The notes beneath the pieces are model-generated. The model was not told the DNA's origin, did no database searches, and worked only from the letters and a program-made list of their open reading frames with translations. A stretch of DNA of 64,000 nt from contig NZ_JARGNB010000002.1 of NCBI RefSeq assembly GCF_030167915.1, forward strand, positions 1,116,001 through 1,180,000, read 5' to 3'. Of this stretch, positions 45,670 through 53,365 are shown one piece after another; the first letter of the stretch is position 1, and every line of letters begins with the position of its first letter. Source of the DNA: Aquabacterium humicola. GTDB lineage: Bacteria; Pseudomonadota; Gammaproteobacteria; Burkholderiales; Burkholderiaceae_C. The position numbers were made by a program, and so were the translations under genes.

Positions 45670-46659
45670 TCAACCCGGGCGCAGCCAGCAGGCGACCGTG
45701 CGCGCCGGCTCGTCGGGTATCGGCCGCAGCGCCGGTCGCTCGGCGCGGCAGCGTTCGACCGCCTCCGGGCAGCGGGTGTGGAACGGACAGCCCGCCGGCG
45801 GTCGCAGCGGCGACGGCAGCTCGCCCTTCAGCACGATGCGCTGGCGGCGGGCCGCGCGGTCGACGGTCGGCGTCGCCGACAGCAGTGCCTGCGTGTACGG
45901 GTGCTGCGGCGCTTCGAACAGCACGTCGCGCGGGGCCTGCTCGACGATGCGGCCGAGGTACATCACCGCCACCTCGTCGGCGACGTGCCGCACCACCGAG
46001 AGGTCGTGCGAGATGAAGGCGTAGGCGACGCCGAAGGCGTCCTGCAGCTCGGCCAGCAGGTTCAGCACCTGCGCGCGGATCGACACGTCGAGCGCCGACA
46101 CCGGCTCGTCGAGCACCAGCACGCGCGGCTGCAGCATCAGCGCGCGGGCGATCGCGATGCGCTGGCGCTGGCCGCCGGAGAACATGTGCGGATAGCGCCC
46201 GAAGTGCTCGTCGCGCAGGCCGACGCGCTGGAGCATCGTGCGGGCCCTGTGTTCGCGCTCGGCGGCATCGCGCATGCCGTTGACCTGCAGCGGCTCGGCG
46301 AGTGCGGCGCCGACGGTCTGGCGCGGGTTCAGCGAGCCGTAGGGGTTCTGGAAGACGATCTGCACCGCGCGGCGCAGCGCTCGCCGTTCCGCGTTGCTGC
46401 CCGAGGCCTGCGTCTGCGCGACGTCGTGGCCGTCGACCCGCAGCCGGCCGGCGCTCGGCGGCTCGACCATCGTCAGCAGCCGCGCCAGCGTCGACTTGCC
46501 GCAGCCCGATTCGCCGACGATCGCCAGCGTGCGGCCGGCGGCCAGCGTGAAGGACACGCCGGCCAGCGCATGCACCGTGGCCGCGGCGCGGAACGGACCG
46601 CGGCGCACGGCGTAGTCGCGCTTCAGGTCCTCGGCCTGCAGCACCGCCGGCGCGATCAC
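45670..46659 (-). CDS. dppF: Peptide ABC transporter ATPase (DppF/OppF-like)
   Basis: A 329-residue ABC ATPase. Walker A is GESGCGKSTLA, the signature is FSGGQRQRIAIARAL (Phe in place of Leu), Walker B VLVLDEPVSALD and the H-loop FISHDLSVVRHVAD. The C-terminal Cys-containing GCPFHTRCPEAVERC extension is the oligopeptide type. The GTG start overlaps the dppD stop (GTGA). It powers uptake with DppD. Confidence 0.95.
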   Translation of the reverse strand: MIAPAVLQAEDLKRDYAVRRGPFRAAATVHALAGVSFTLAAGRTLAIVGESGCGKSTLARLLTMVEPPSAGRLRVDGHDVAQTQASGSNAERRALRRAVQIVFQNPYGSLNPRQTVGAALAEPLQVNGMRDAAEREHRARTMLQRVGLRDEHFGRYPHMFSGGQRQRIAIARALMLQPRVLVLDEPVSALDVSIRAQVLNLLAELQDAFGVAYAFISHDLSVVRHVADEVAVMYLGRIVEQAPRDVLFEAPQHPYTQALLSATPTVDRAARRQRIVLKGELPSPLRPPAGCPFHTRCPEAVERCRAERPALRPIPDEPARTVACWLRPG

Positions 46660-47639
46660 GAGCGAGGCTCCATCGGATGCCCCTGCAGCAGCGGCGTGTG
46701 GCACAGCGCGCGGCCGAGCGTATCGTCCGCGGCGCCGGGGGCGATCGCGCAGCGCGGCTGAACGAAGCGGCAGCGGGGCGCGAACAGGCAGCCGGGCGGG
46801 CGGTCGTGCGCGCCGGGCACGAGACCGGGGATGGCGTCCAGCCGGCGGCCGTCGGCGCGCTCGGGCAGCGCATCGAGCAGGGCCGCGGTGTAGGGGTGGT
46901 GCGGATCGCTGAACAGCGTCTCGGCCGGCCCGGATTCGACCTGGCGGCCGGCGTACTGCACGATCACGCGGTCGGCGGTCTCGGCGACGACGCCGAGGTC
47001 GTGCGTGATCAGCACCAGCGCCATGCCGGCCTCGCGCCGCAGCGTCATCAGCAGCTCGAGGATCTGCGCCTGGATCGTCACGTCGAGCGCGGTGGTCGGC
47101 TCGTCGGCGATCAGCAGGCGCGGCTTGCAGGCCAGCGCCATCGCGATCATCACCCGCTGGCACATGCCGCCGGACAGCTGGTGCGGGAAGGCGCTGGCAC
47201 GGCGCGCGGCATCGGGGATGCCGACCTGCTCGAGCAGCTCGATCACGCGGCGGCGGCGGGCGTCGCGGTCGAGCTTCATGTGCGTGGCCAGCGCTTCGCC
47301 GACCTGCCAGCCGACCGTGAAGCAGGGGTTCAGCGAGGACATCGGCTCCTGGAAGACCATCGCGATGTCCTTGCCGACTAGCTGCCGTCGCTGTTTCGGC
47401 GCCAGCGTCTGCAGCTCGCGCCCGTCGAAGGCCATGCGCTCGGCCAGCACCTGCGCGGACCACGGCAGCAGGCCCATGATCGCCAGCATCGCGACCGACT
47501 TGCCCGAGCCCGACTCGCCGACGATGCCCAGCACCTCGTCGCGTTCGACGACGATGTCGATGCCGTCGACCGCGGTGAAGGCGCCGTGGCGCGTCGGGAA
47601 GCGCACGGTCAGGCCGCGGACTTCGAGAAGGGGATTCAC
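46656..47639 (-). CDS. dppD: Peptide ABC transporter ATPase (DppD/OppD-like)
   Basis: A 327-residue ABC ATPase with Walker A GESGSGKSVAM, the Q-loop VFQEPMSSLNP, signature LSGGMCQRVMIAMAL, Walker B LLIADEPTTALD and H-loop LITHDLGVVAE. The C-terminal oligopeptide extension has PPGCLFAPRCRFVQPRC. The GTG start overlaps the dppC stop (GTGA). Confidence 0.95.
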   Translation of the reverse strand: MNPLLEVRGLTVRFPTRHGAFTAVDGIDIVVERDEVLGIVGESGSGKSVAMLAIMGLLPWSAQVLAERMAFDGRELQTLAPKQRRQLVGKDIAMVFQEPMSSLNPCFTVGWQVGEALATHMKLDRDARRRRVIELLEQVGIPDAARRASAFPHQLSGGMCQRVMIAMALACKPRLLIADEPTTALDVTIQAQILELLMTLRREAGMALVLITHDLGVVAETADRVIVQYAGRQVESGPAETLFSDPHHPYTAALLDALPERADGRRLDAIPGLVPGAHDRPPGCLFAPRCRFVQPRCAIAPGAADDTLGRALCHTPLLQGHPMEPRS

Positions 47640-48562
47640 GATCGCCTCATCTTGGGGTCGAGCGCGTCGCGCAGGCCGTCGCCCGCGAGGTTGATCGACA
47701 CCACTGTCACCAGGATCGCCATGCCCGGCAGCGTCACCAGCCAGGGGTTCGAACGGATGAACTCGCGGGCGTCGGCGAGCATCGTGCCCCACTCGGCGGT
47801 CGGCGGTTGTGCACCGAGGCCGAGGAAGCCGAGCGCGGCGGCCTCGAGGATCGCGTCCGACACGCCGAGCGCGGCCTGCACGATCAGCGGCGACAGGCAG
47901 TTCGGCAGCACGGTGGCGAAGAGCAGCCGCACGCGGCCGACACCCGAGACCCTCGCCGCGGTGACGTAGTCCTTGCCCAGCTCCGCCAGCGCCGACGCGC
48001 GCACCAGCCGCACGTAGCGCGGCAGGTAGACGACGGTCACCGCGACGATGGTGTTGGTGAGGCTGGGCCCGAGCACCGCGACGACCAGGATCGCCAGCAC
48101 CAGGCTCGGCACCGCCATGATCAGGTCCATCAGCCGCGTGATCATCACGTCCACCGCCTGGCCCATCGGCCCCGGCGAGGCGACGCAGGCCAGCCCCATC
48201 AGCACGCCGAGGATGAAGGACACGCCCATCACCGCGAGGCCGATGAACAGCGAGATGCGGGCGCCGTGGATCAGGCGCGACAGCATGTCGCGGCCCAGGC
48301 TGTCGGTGCCAAGCACGAAGCGTGACGAGCCGCCGTCGGCCCACATCGGCGCGGCGCGCACCGCGTCGCGGAACTGCTCGGTCGGCGAGTAGGGCGCGAT
48401 CAGGTCGGCCAGCAACGCGATCGCCACCACCAGCAGCACGACGACCAGCCCGCCGAGCGCGCCCCGGTTCTCGCGGAAGGCGTGCCAGAAGGCGCGCAGC
48501 GGGCCGGGCTCGCGGAAGGGGCCGGGCTGGCTCGACGGGCCCCGCTCGGTGGTCTCAGCCAT
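47636..48562 (-). CDS. dppC: Peptide ABC transporter permease (DppC-like)
   Basis: A 308-residue permease of the DppC/OppC type with six transmembrane segments, the first near residues 30-50. The extracytoplasmic segment GTDSLGRDMLSRLIHGARISL is diagnostic. The EAA loop reads EAAALGFLGLGAQPPTAEWG. Its start overlaps the dppB stop by eight bases. Confidence 0.95.
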   Translation of the reverse strand: MAETTERGPSSQPGPFREPGPLRAFWHAFRENRGALGGLVVVLLVVAIALLADLIAPYSPTEQFRDAVRAAPMWADGGSSRFVLGTDSLGRDMLSRLIHGARISLFIGLAVMGVSFILGVLMGLACVASPGPMGQAVDVMITRLMDLIMAVPSLVLAILVVAVLGPSLTNTIVAVTVVYLPRYVRLVRASALAELGKDYVTAARVSGVGRVRLLFATVLPNCLSPLIVQAALGVSDAILEAAALGFLGLGAQPPTAEWGTMLADAREFIRSNPWLVTLPGMAILVTVVSINLAGDGLRDALDPKMRRS

Positions 48563-49565
48563 GGCGGATGCGCGGGTTGATCAGCCCGTAGGTCAGGTCG
48601 ACCACCAGGTTCACGACGATGACGATCGACGAGATCAGCATCACGCCGCCCTGCAGCGCGGGATAGTCGCGGCGCGAGATCGATTCGATCAGCCACTTGC
48701 CGACGCCGGGCCACGAGAAGATGGTTTCGGTGAGCACCGCGCCGGCCATCAGCGTGCCGACCTGCAGGCCGATGATCGTGACCACCGGGATCAGCGCGTT
48801 GCGCAGCGCATGCAGGCCGATCACGCGCCACGGCGGCAGGCCCTTGGCGCGCGCGGTGCGCACGTAGTCCTCGTTCAGCACCTCCAGCATCGCCGAGCGC
48901 GTCATGCGGGCGATCACCGCCAGCGGGATGGTGCCGAGCACGATGGCCGGCAGCACCAGGTGGTGCAGCGCGTCGAGCACCGCGCCGTCCTGGCCCGACA
49001 GCCAGGCGTCGATGGTCATGAAGCCGGTCACCGGCTCGAAGTAGTACTTGATCAGGTCGATGCGGCCCGACACCGGCGTCAGCCCCCAGGCCTCGGCGAC
49101 GAACATGATCAGCAGCAGGCCCCACCAGAAGATCGGCATCGAGTAGCCGGTGACCGACAGGCCCATCAGCGCCTGGTCGAAGATCGTGCCGCGTCTCGCG
49201 GCGGCGATGGTGCCGGCGGGGATGCCGATCAGCACCGCGAACAGCATGCCGGCGAAGCCGAGCTCCAGCGTCGCGGGGAACAGCGCGGCGAACTCGGTCA
49301 GCACCTTCTGGTTCGTCGCCAGCGAGGTGCCGAAGTCGCCCTGCAGCAACTGCGCCATGTAGTCGACGAACTGCTTCCACACCGGCTGGTCCAGACCCAG
49401 TTCCTTGCGGAACATCGCCAGCCGCTCCGCGCTGATGCCGCGCTCGCCGACACGCACCTCCACCGGATCCCCCGGCACCAGGCGGATCGCGACGAAGGTG
49501 ACGAACATCAGCGCGACGAAAGTCGGCAGCGTCAGCGCCAGGCGGCGCAATAGGAAGCGGAGCAT
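48555..49565 (-). CDS. dppB: Peptide ABC transporter permease (DppB-like)
   Basis: A 336-residue permease with six transmembrane segments, first MLRFLLRRLALTLPTFVALM. RLVPGDPVE, LGLDQPVWKQFVDYM and the EAA loop DYVRTARAKGLPPWRV are typical. The start is the ATG at 49565. A 219-base repeat-rich gap separates it from dppA. Confidence 0.95.
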   Translation of the reverse strand: MLRFLLRRLALTLPTFVALMFVTFVAIRLVPGDPVEVRVGERGISAERLAMFRKELGLDQPVWKQFVDYMAQLLQGDFGTSLATNQKVLTEFAALFPATLELGFAGMLFAVLIGIPAGTIAAARRGTIFDQALMGLSVTGYSMPIFWWGLLLIMFVAEAWGLTPVSGRIDLIKYYFEPVTGFMTIDAWLSGQDGAVLDALHHLVLPAIVLGTIPLAVIARMTRSAMLEVLNEDYVRTARAKGLPPWRVIGLHALRNALIPVVTIIGLQVGTLMAGAVLTETIFSWPGVGKWLIESISRRDYPALQGGVMLISSIVIVVNLVVDLTYGLINPRIRHG

Positions 49566-49604
49566 CGATCGTCGTTTTGCAGCAGAGCGTCTTCCCAAGC
49601 ACAC

Positions 49605-49784
49605 GCCGCGGAGCCGGCTCCGCCGGGCCGCTGGGGTGGCCCCCCGGGGGGAGAGGGCGCTAGCCCGAGGGGGCCCGGCGCAGCCGCTCCGGGGGGTGCC
49701 GAGGTCTCGTGCCGCGGAACCGGCTTTGCCGGGCCGCTGGGGCGGCCCCCTGGGGGGAGGCGGCCGCCAGGCCGCTCCGGGGGG
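49605..49784. repeat. Two GC-rich repeat copies between dppA and dppB
   Basis: Copy 1 (about 49605-49697) and copy 2 (49711-49784) both read GCCGCGGA-CCGGCT--GCCGGGCCGCTGGGG-GGCCCC and end GCCGCTCCGGGGGGT. Copy 1 carries an extra 17-base insert in the middle. The elements are palindromic and can form hairpins in the operon transcript, perhaps lowering expression of dppBCDF relative to dppA. A similar element lies at 63520-63590. Confidence 0.75.
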
Positions 49785-51419
49785 TTACTTGAGACTCACG
49801 CCGTTGAACTGGTGGGAGCCGAAGGGGCTCTGCTTGAAACCGCTCACCTCCTTGCGCATCACCTCGTAGACCACCGAGTGCGCGATCTTGAAGTCCGGCA
49901 CCTCGTCGGCCTCGATCTGCTGCATTTCCTGGTACAGCCTGGTGCGCTCCTTCGTGTCGGCGATCGCGCGTGCCTTCTGCAGGCGCTCGTCGAAGGCCTT
50001 GTCGCACCACTTCGACAGGTTCTGGCCACCGGGGCGCGCCGCTTCACAGCCGTGCAGGAAGAAGAAGTTGTCGGGATCGCCGTTGTCGCCGGTCCAGCCG
50101 AGCAGGCCGGTCATGTGCTCGCCCTGCTGCATGCGCTTGCGGTACTCGCCCCACTCGTAGGTCACGAGCTTGGCGTTGACGCCGATCTTCGCCAGATCCG
50201 CCTGCATCATCTCGGCGATGCGCTTGGCGTTCGGGTTATAGGGCCGCTGCACCGGCATGTACCAGAGGTCGACGTCCAGCGGCGTCTTCACGCCGGCCTT
50301 GGCCAGCAGCGCCTTCGCCTGGTTCGCGTCGTGGGGCAGCGCCTGCACCTTGTCGTTGTACGACCACAGCGTCGGCGGGATCAGGTTCTTCGCCGGCTGG
50401 CCGGCACCGAGGTAGACGTCCTTGATGATCGCCGCGCGATCGATCGCCATGCTGAAGGCCTGGCGCACCTCCTTCTTGTCGAAGGGCGCCTTCTGGGTGT
50501 TGAAGGCCCAGTACGCGATGTTCAGGCCCGGCTGGTTGATGACCTGCAGCTTCGGGTCCTTCTGCATCTCGGGCAGGTCGGCCGGGCGCGGCGCGATGAC
50601 GAAGTGGCACTCGCCGGCCTTCAGTTTCGAATAACGCGCGGTCGGATCGGGCGTGATCGCGAACACCAGGTCGTCGAACTGCGCCTTCTCGGCGGCCGGG
50701 CCCCAGTAGTCCTTGTTGGCCTTGAAACGGATCACCGCGTCCTTCTGGTAGGTGACGAAGGAGAACGGGCCGGTGCCCACCGGCACCTGGTCGAGCTGCT
50801 CCTTCTTGTTCTGCTTGGCCAGGAAGTCGGCGTACTCGGCCGAATGGATCGACGCGAAGTCCATCGCCAGGTTGGCGAGCATCGTGACGTTGGCGCGCTT
50901 CAAGGTGAAGCGCACGGTGTTGGCATCGACCTTCTCGATCGCCTGCAGGTCGTCGGGCAGGCCCATGTCGGCGAAGTAGTCGTACTTGCCGCCGGAGACC
51001 TTGTGGTACGGATGCTCGGTCTTCCACTGGCGCTCGAACGAGAACAGCACGTCGTCGGCGTTGAAGTCGCGCGTGGGCTTGAAGCCGCCGGCGGCATGGA
51101 ACTTCACGCCCTTGCGCAGCTTGAAGGTGAAGACCTTGCCGTCGGGCGACACCGTCCAGCTCTCGGCGAGGCCGGGCTCGACCTGCGTCGAGCCGCGGGT
51201 GAAGTGCGTCAGCCGGTCGTAGACCGGGCGCGCCGCGTCGAAGCTGGTGCCGGTGGTGTTCAGCGCGGGCGTGAAGTTCTCGGGCGAGCCTTCGGAGCAG
51301 TAGACGAAGGTCTTTGCCGACGCGGCCGGTGCCGCCAGGATAGCCAGCGTGCCCGCGAACGCCAGGCCGAGGATGGCGGCGGTGCGCGACGGGCCAGGAT
51401 GGTGCGTGCGATGGGTCAT
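49785..51419 (-). CDS. dppA: Peptide ABC transporter periplasmic binding protein (DppA-like)
   Basis: A 544-residue family 5 solute-binding protein. The signal peptide (about 1-35, ending ASA) has no lipobox, as usual for Gram-negative DppA. Family signs are FVYCSEGSPENFTPALNTTGTS, LAESWTVSPDGKVFTFKLRKGVKFH and DVLFSFERQ. It delivers di- or oligopeptides or haem to DppBCDF. It is the first gene of the operon, with AGGAGG just before its ATG. Confidence 0.95.
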   Translation of the reverse strand: MTHRTHHPGPSRTAAILGLAFAGTLAILAAPAASAKTFVYCSEGSPENFTPALNTTGTSFDAARPVYDRLTHFTRGSTQVEPGLAESWTVSPDGKVFTFKLRKGVKFHAAGGFKPTRDFNADDVLFSFERQWKTEHPYHKVSGGKYDYFADMGLPDDLQAIEKVDANTVRFTLKRANVTMLANLAMDFASIHSAEYADFLAKQNKKEQLDQVPVGTGPFSFVTYQKDAVIRFKANKDYWGPAAEKAQFDDLVFAITPDPTARYSKLKAGECHFVIAPRPADLPEMQKDPKLQVINQPGLNIAYWAFNTQKAPFDKKEVRQAFSMAIDRAAIIKDVYLGAGQPAKNLIPPTLWSYNDKVQALPHDANQAKALLAKAGVKTPLDVDLWYMPVQRPYNPNAKRIAEMMQADLAKIGVNAKLVTYEWGEYRKRMQQGEHMTGLLGWTGDNGDPDNFFFLHGCEAARPGGQNLSKWCDKAFDERLQKARAIADTKERTRLYQEMQQIEADEVPDFKIAHSVVYEVMRKEVSGFKQSPFGSHQFNGVSLK

Positions 51420-51536
51420 GCGTCCTCCTTGTGTGGTGTGGCCACCATGCTAATCGGGGGTCGGTGCTGCAAGACCCGGGCCGTGCGGGCTTCCCCCCAA
51501 GGGGCAAACCCCGATCTGCGACAATTCGTGCTTCAA

Positions 51537-51568
51537 GACGCCGGCCGCGTGCCCCCGCGGCCGGCGTT
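51537..51568 (+). other. Leader hairpin before the BMP-family gene
   Basis: CGCCGGCCGCG (51539-51549) and CGCGGCCGGCG (51556-51566) form a perfect 11-base stem with a six-base loop. GCGACAATT around 51519-51527 is a plausible -10 box, so the hairpin would start at the transcript's 5' end and lie 32 bases before the start codon. No T-run follows, so it is not a normal terminator. No riboswitch class was recognised. Confidence 0.5.
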
Positions 51569-51599
51569 GTCCATTCAAGGGGCCATGTCGAGGACAACC

Positions 51600-52688
51600 A
51601 TGCACAAAAACCTCAAGCGCGCCGCCGCATCGGCCCTAGCGCTTGTTTCGCTGGCGCTGGCCAGCACCGGGCCCCGCGCCGCGCCCCCGCTGCAAGCCTG
51701 CTTCGTCTACGTCAGCCCGGTCGGCCAGGCCGGCTGGAGCTACCAGCACGACCAGGGTCGGCAGGCCATGGACAAGGCGCTGGGCGCCGAGGTCCGCTCG
51801 CGCTTCGTCGAGGCGGTGGCCGAAGGCCCGGACAGCGAGCGCGTGATGCGCGACCTCGCCCGCGACGGTTGCGGCCTGATCGTCGCCACCAGCTTCGGCT
51901 ACCTGGAGCCGGCGCTGCGCGTCGCGTCCGAATTCCCGAACGTGAAGTTCGAGCATGCCGGCGGCTACAAGACGGCCGCGAACGTCAACACGTACAACGC
52001 GCGTTATTACGAGGCCCGCTGGCTCGCCGGCTACCTGGCCGGCAAGCACAGCAAGTCGGGCATCGCGGGTTATGTCGCCGGCTTCCCGGTGCCCGAGGTG
52101 GTGCAGGGCATCAACGCCTTCGCGCTCGGCATGCAGGCGGCCAACCCTTCCGCCCAGCTGAAGCTGACCTGGCTCAACACCTGGTTCGACCCGGCCAGGG
52201 AGCGCGAGGCCGCGCTGGCGCTGATCAACCAGGGCGCCGACGTGCTGACCAACCACAGCGGTTCGCCGGTCGTGCCGCAGACCGCCGAGGAGAAGGGCGT
52301 CGCGGTGCTGGCCTACCAGAGCGACATGGGCAAGTTCGCGCCGAAGGCGCAGCTGGCCGCGGTGACGCACCACTGGGGCGGCTACTACACGCAGGTGGCG
52401 AAGTCGGTGATCGCCGGCAGCTGGAAGCCGCAGCCGGTGTGGGGCGGCATGAAGGACGGCTTCGTGCAGCTGTCGGCGCTGAACCCGGCGCTGCCGCCGG
52501 CGCTGAAGGCCGATCTCGAAGCGCGCCGCCAGGCCATCGTCAGCGGGCGCTTCAAGCCCTTCAGCGGCCGGCTGGTCGACAACACCGGCCGCGAACGCCT
52601 GGCGCATGGCGCGCTGGACGACGCGCAGATCGCCGGCATGGACTGGCTGGTGCAGGGCGTGACGGGCAGCGTGCCGTCGGCGCGCTGA
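51600..52688 (+). CDS. BMP-family (PnrA/BmpA-like) substrate-binding protein
   Basis: A 362-residue periplasmic binding protein. The signal peptide (MHKNLKRAAASALALVSLALAS) has no lipobox, unlike many BMP lipoproteins. The fold type is seen in VYVSPVGQAGWSYQHDQGR, RDGCGLIVATSFGYLEP, KFEHAGGYKTAANVNTYNA and YVAGFPVPEVVQGINAFALG. The family binds purine nucleosides or related compounds. GAGGA five bases before the ATG at 51600 supports this start over 51585. No ABC permease or ATPase gene of this type is adjacent. Confidence 0.9.
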   Translation: MHKNLKRAAASALALVSLALASTGPRAAPPLQACFVYVSPVGQAGWSYQHDQGRQAMDKALGAEVRSRFVEAVAEGPDSERVMRDLARDGCGLIVATSFGYLEPALRVASEFPNVKFEHAGGYKTAANVNTYNARYYEARWLAGYLAGKHSKSGIAGYVAGFPVPEVVQGINAFALGMQAANPSAQLKLTWLNTWFDPAREREAALALINQGADVLTNHSGSPVVPQTAEEKGVAVLAYQSDMGKFAPKAQLAAVTHHWGGYYTQVAKSVIAGSWKPQPVWGGMKDGFVQLSALNPALPPALKADLEARRQAIVSGRFKPFSGRLVDNTGRERLAHGALDDAQIAGMDWLVQGVTGSVPSAR

Positions 52689-52727
52689 GCCGCTGAGGGC
52701 CACGCGCCGCGGGCCCATCGGCAGGTC

Positions 52728-52791
52728 GGCCCGCAGGCCCGCAGGCCCGTTGGCCCGTCGGCCTGTTGGCCCGTCGGCCCGTCGGCCCGCT
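52728..52791. repeat. Eight tandem 8-base repeats (GGCCCGTC-like)
   Basis: Eight units of GGCCCG plus two variable bases (CA, CA, TT, TC, TT, TC, TC, CT; the fifth is GGCCTGTT) fill the gap between the convergent BMP and Lrp genes. An 8-base unit does not keep frame, and the region is outside genes. Confidence 0.92.
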
Positions 52792-52801
52792 GGAGGCCGG
52801 T

Positions 52802-53278
52802 TCACGCCGCGTAGCCCAGCGGCAGCGCGGTGGTGAACTTGATCTCCTCCATCGCGAAGCTCGACGACACGTCGAAGAGCTGCGTGCCGGCGATCAGCCG
52901 CTTGTAGACCCGGTCGTACGCGGCGATGTCCGGCACCACCACGCGCAGCAGGTAATCGACGTCGCCGCTCATGCGGTAGAACTCGACGACCTCCGGAATC
53001 GCCTCGACCGCGGCGCGAAAGCGGTCGAACCAGTCCTGGCTGTGCGTGCTCGTGCGCACCGAGACGAACACCGTCACCCCGACGTTCACCTTGTCGCGGT
53101 CGACCAGCATCACGTTGCGCGTGATGACCCCCGATTCCTTCAGGCGCTGCACCCGGCGCCAGCAGGGCGTCTGCGACAGGCCGACCTGGGCGGCGAGTTC
53201 GGCGATCGGCGTGTCGGCGGCTTGCTGCAGGATATCGAGCAGCTTGCGGTCGATGGAATCGAGTTTCTGGATTGGCAT
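52802..53278 (-). CDS. Lrp/AsnC-family transcriptional regulator
   Basis: A 158-residue Lrp/AsnC regulator: N-terminal helix-turn-helix (LDSIDRKLLDILQQAADTP, LAAQVGLSQTPCWRRVQRLKESG) and C-terminal RAM ligand domain (VVEFYRMSGDVDYLLRVVVPD). The short SQTPCWRRVQRLK is typical of the single-gene regulators close to DecR/YbaO. It is divergent from the cysteine desulfurase fusion gene, 87 bases apart, so it probably controls that gene. Sensing of cysteine or a related amino acid is an inference from the DecR family and the neighbour. Confidence 0.93.
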   Translation of the reverse strand: MPIQKLDSIDRKLLDILQQAADTPIAELAAQVGLSQTPCWRRVQRLKESGVITRNVMLVDRDKVNVGVTVFVSVRTSTHSQDWFDRFRAAVEAIPEVVEFYRMSGDVDYLLRVVVPDIAAYDRVYKRLIAGTQLFDVSSSFAMEEIKFTTALPLGYAA

Positions 53279-53330
53279 GTCAAAGGGAATGTGCTTCCAT
53301 GAATTGCAGGTTTCGAGCTCGATTTTGCAC

Positions 53331-53341
53331 GCGGATTCCGC
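53331..53341. promoter_or_regulatory. Palindrome between the Lrp and fusion genes
   Basis: GCGGA-T-TCCGC, a perfect inverted repeat with 5-base arms, lies in the 87-base divergent region, 25-35 bases before the fusion start. It may be an operator half for the Lrp regulator. Confidence 0.3.
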
Positions 53342-53365
53342 CTTGACTATCGACAATGGTGGCCC

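Noticed and set aside
51537-51568. A purine-class riboswitch before the BMP gene.
   Set aside because: Only a simple hairpin is visible and no known riboswitch consensus could be matched by eye.
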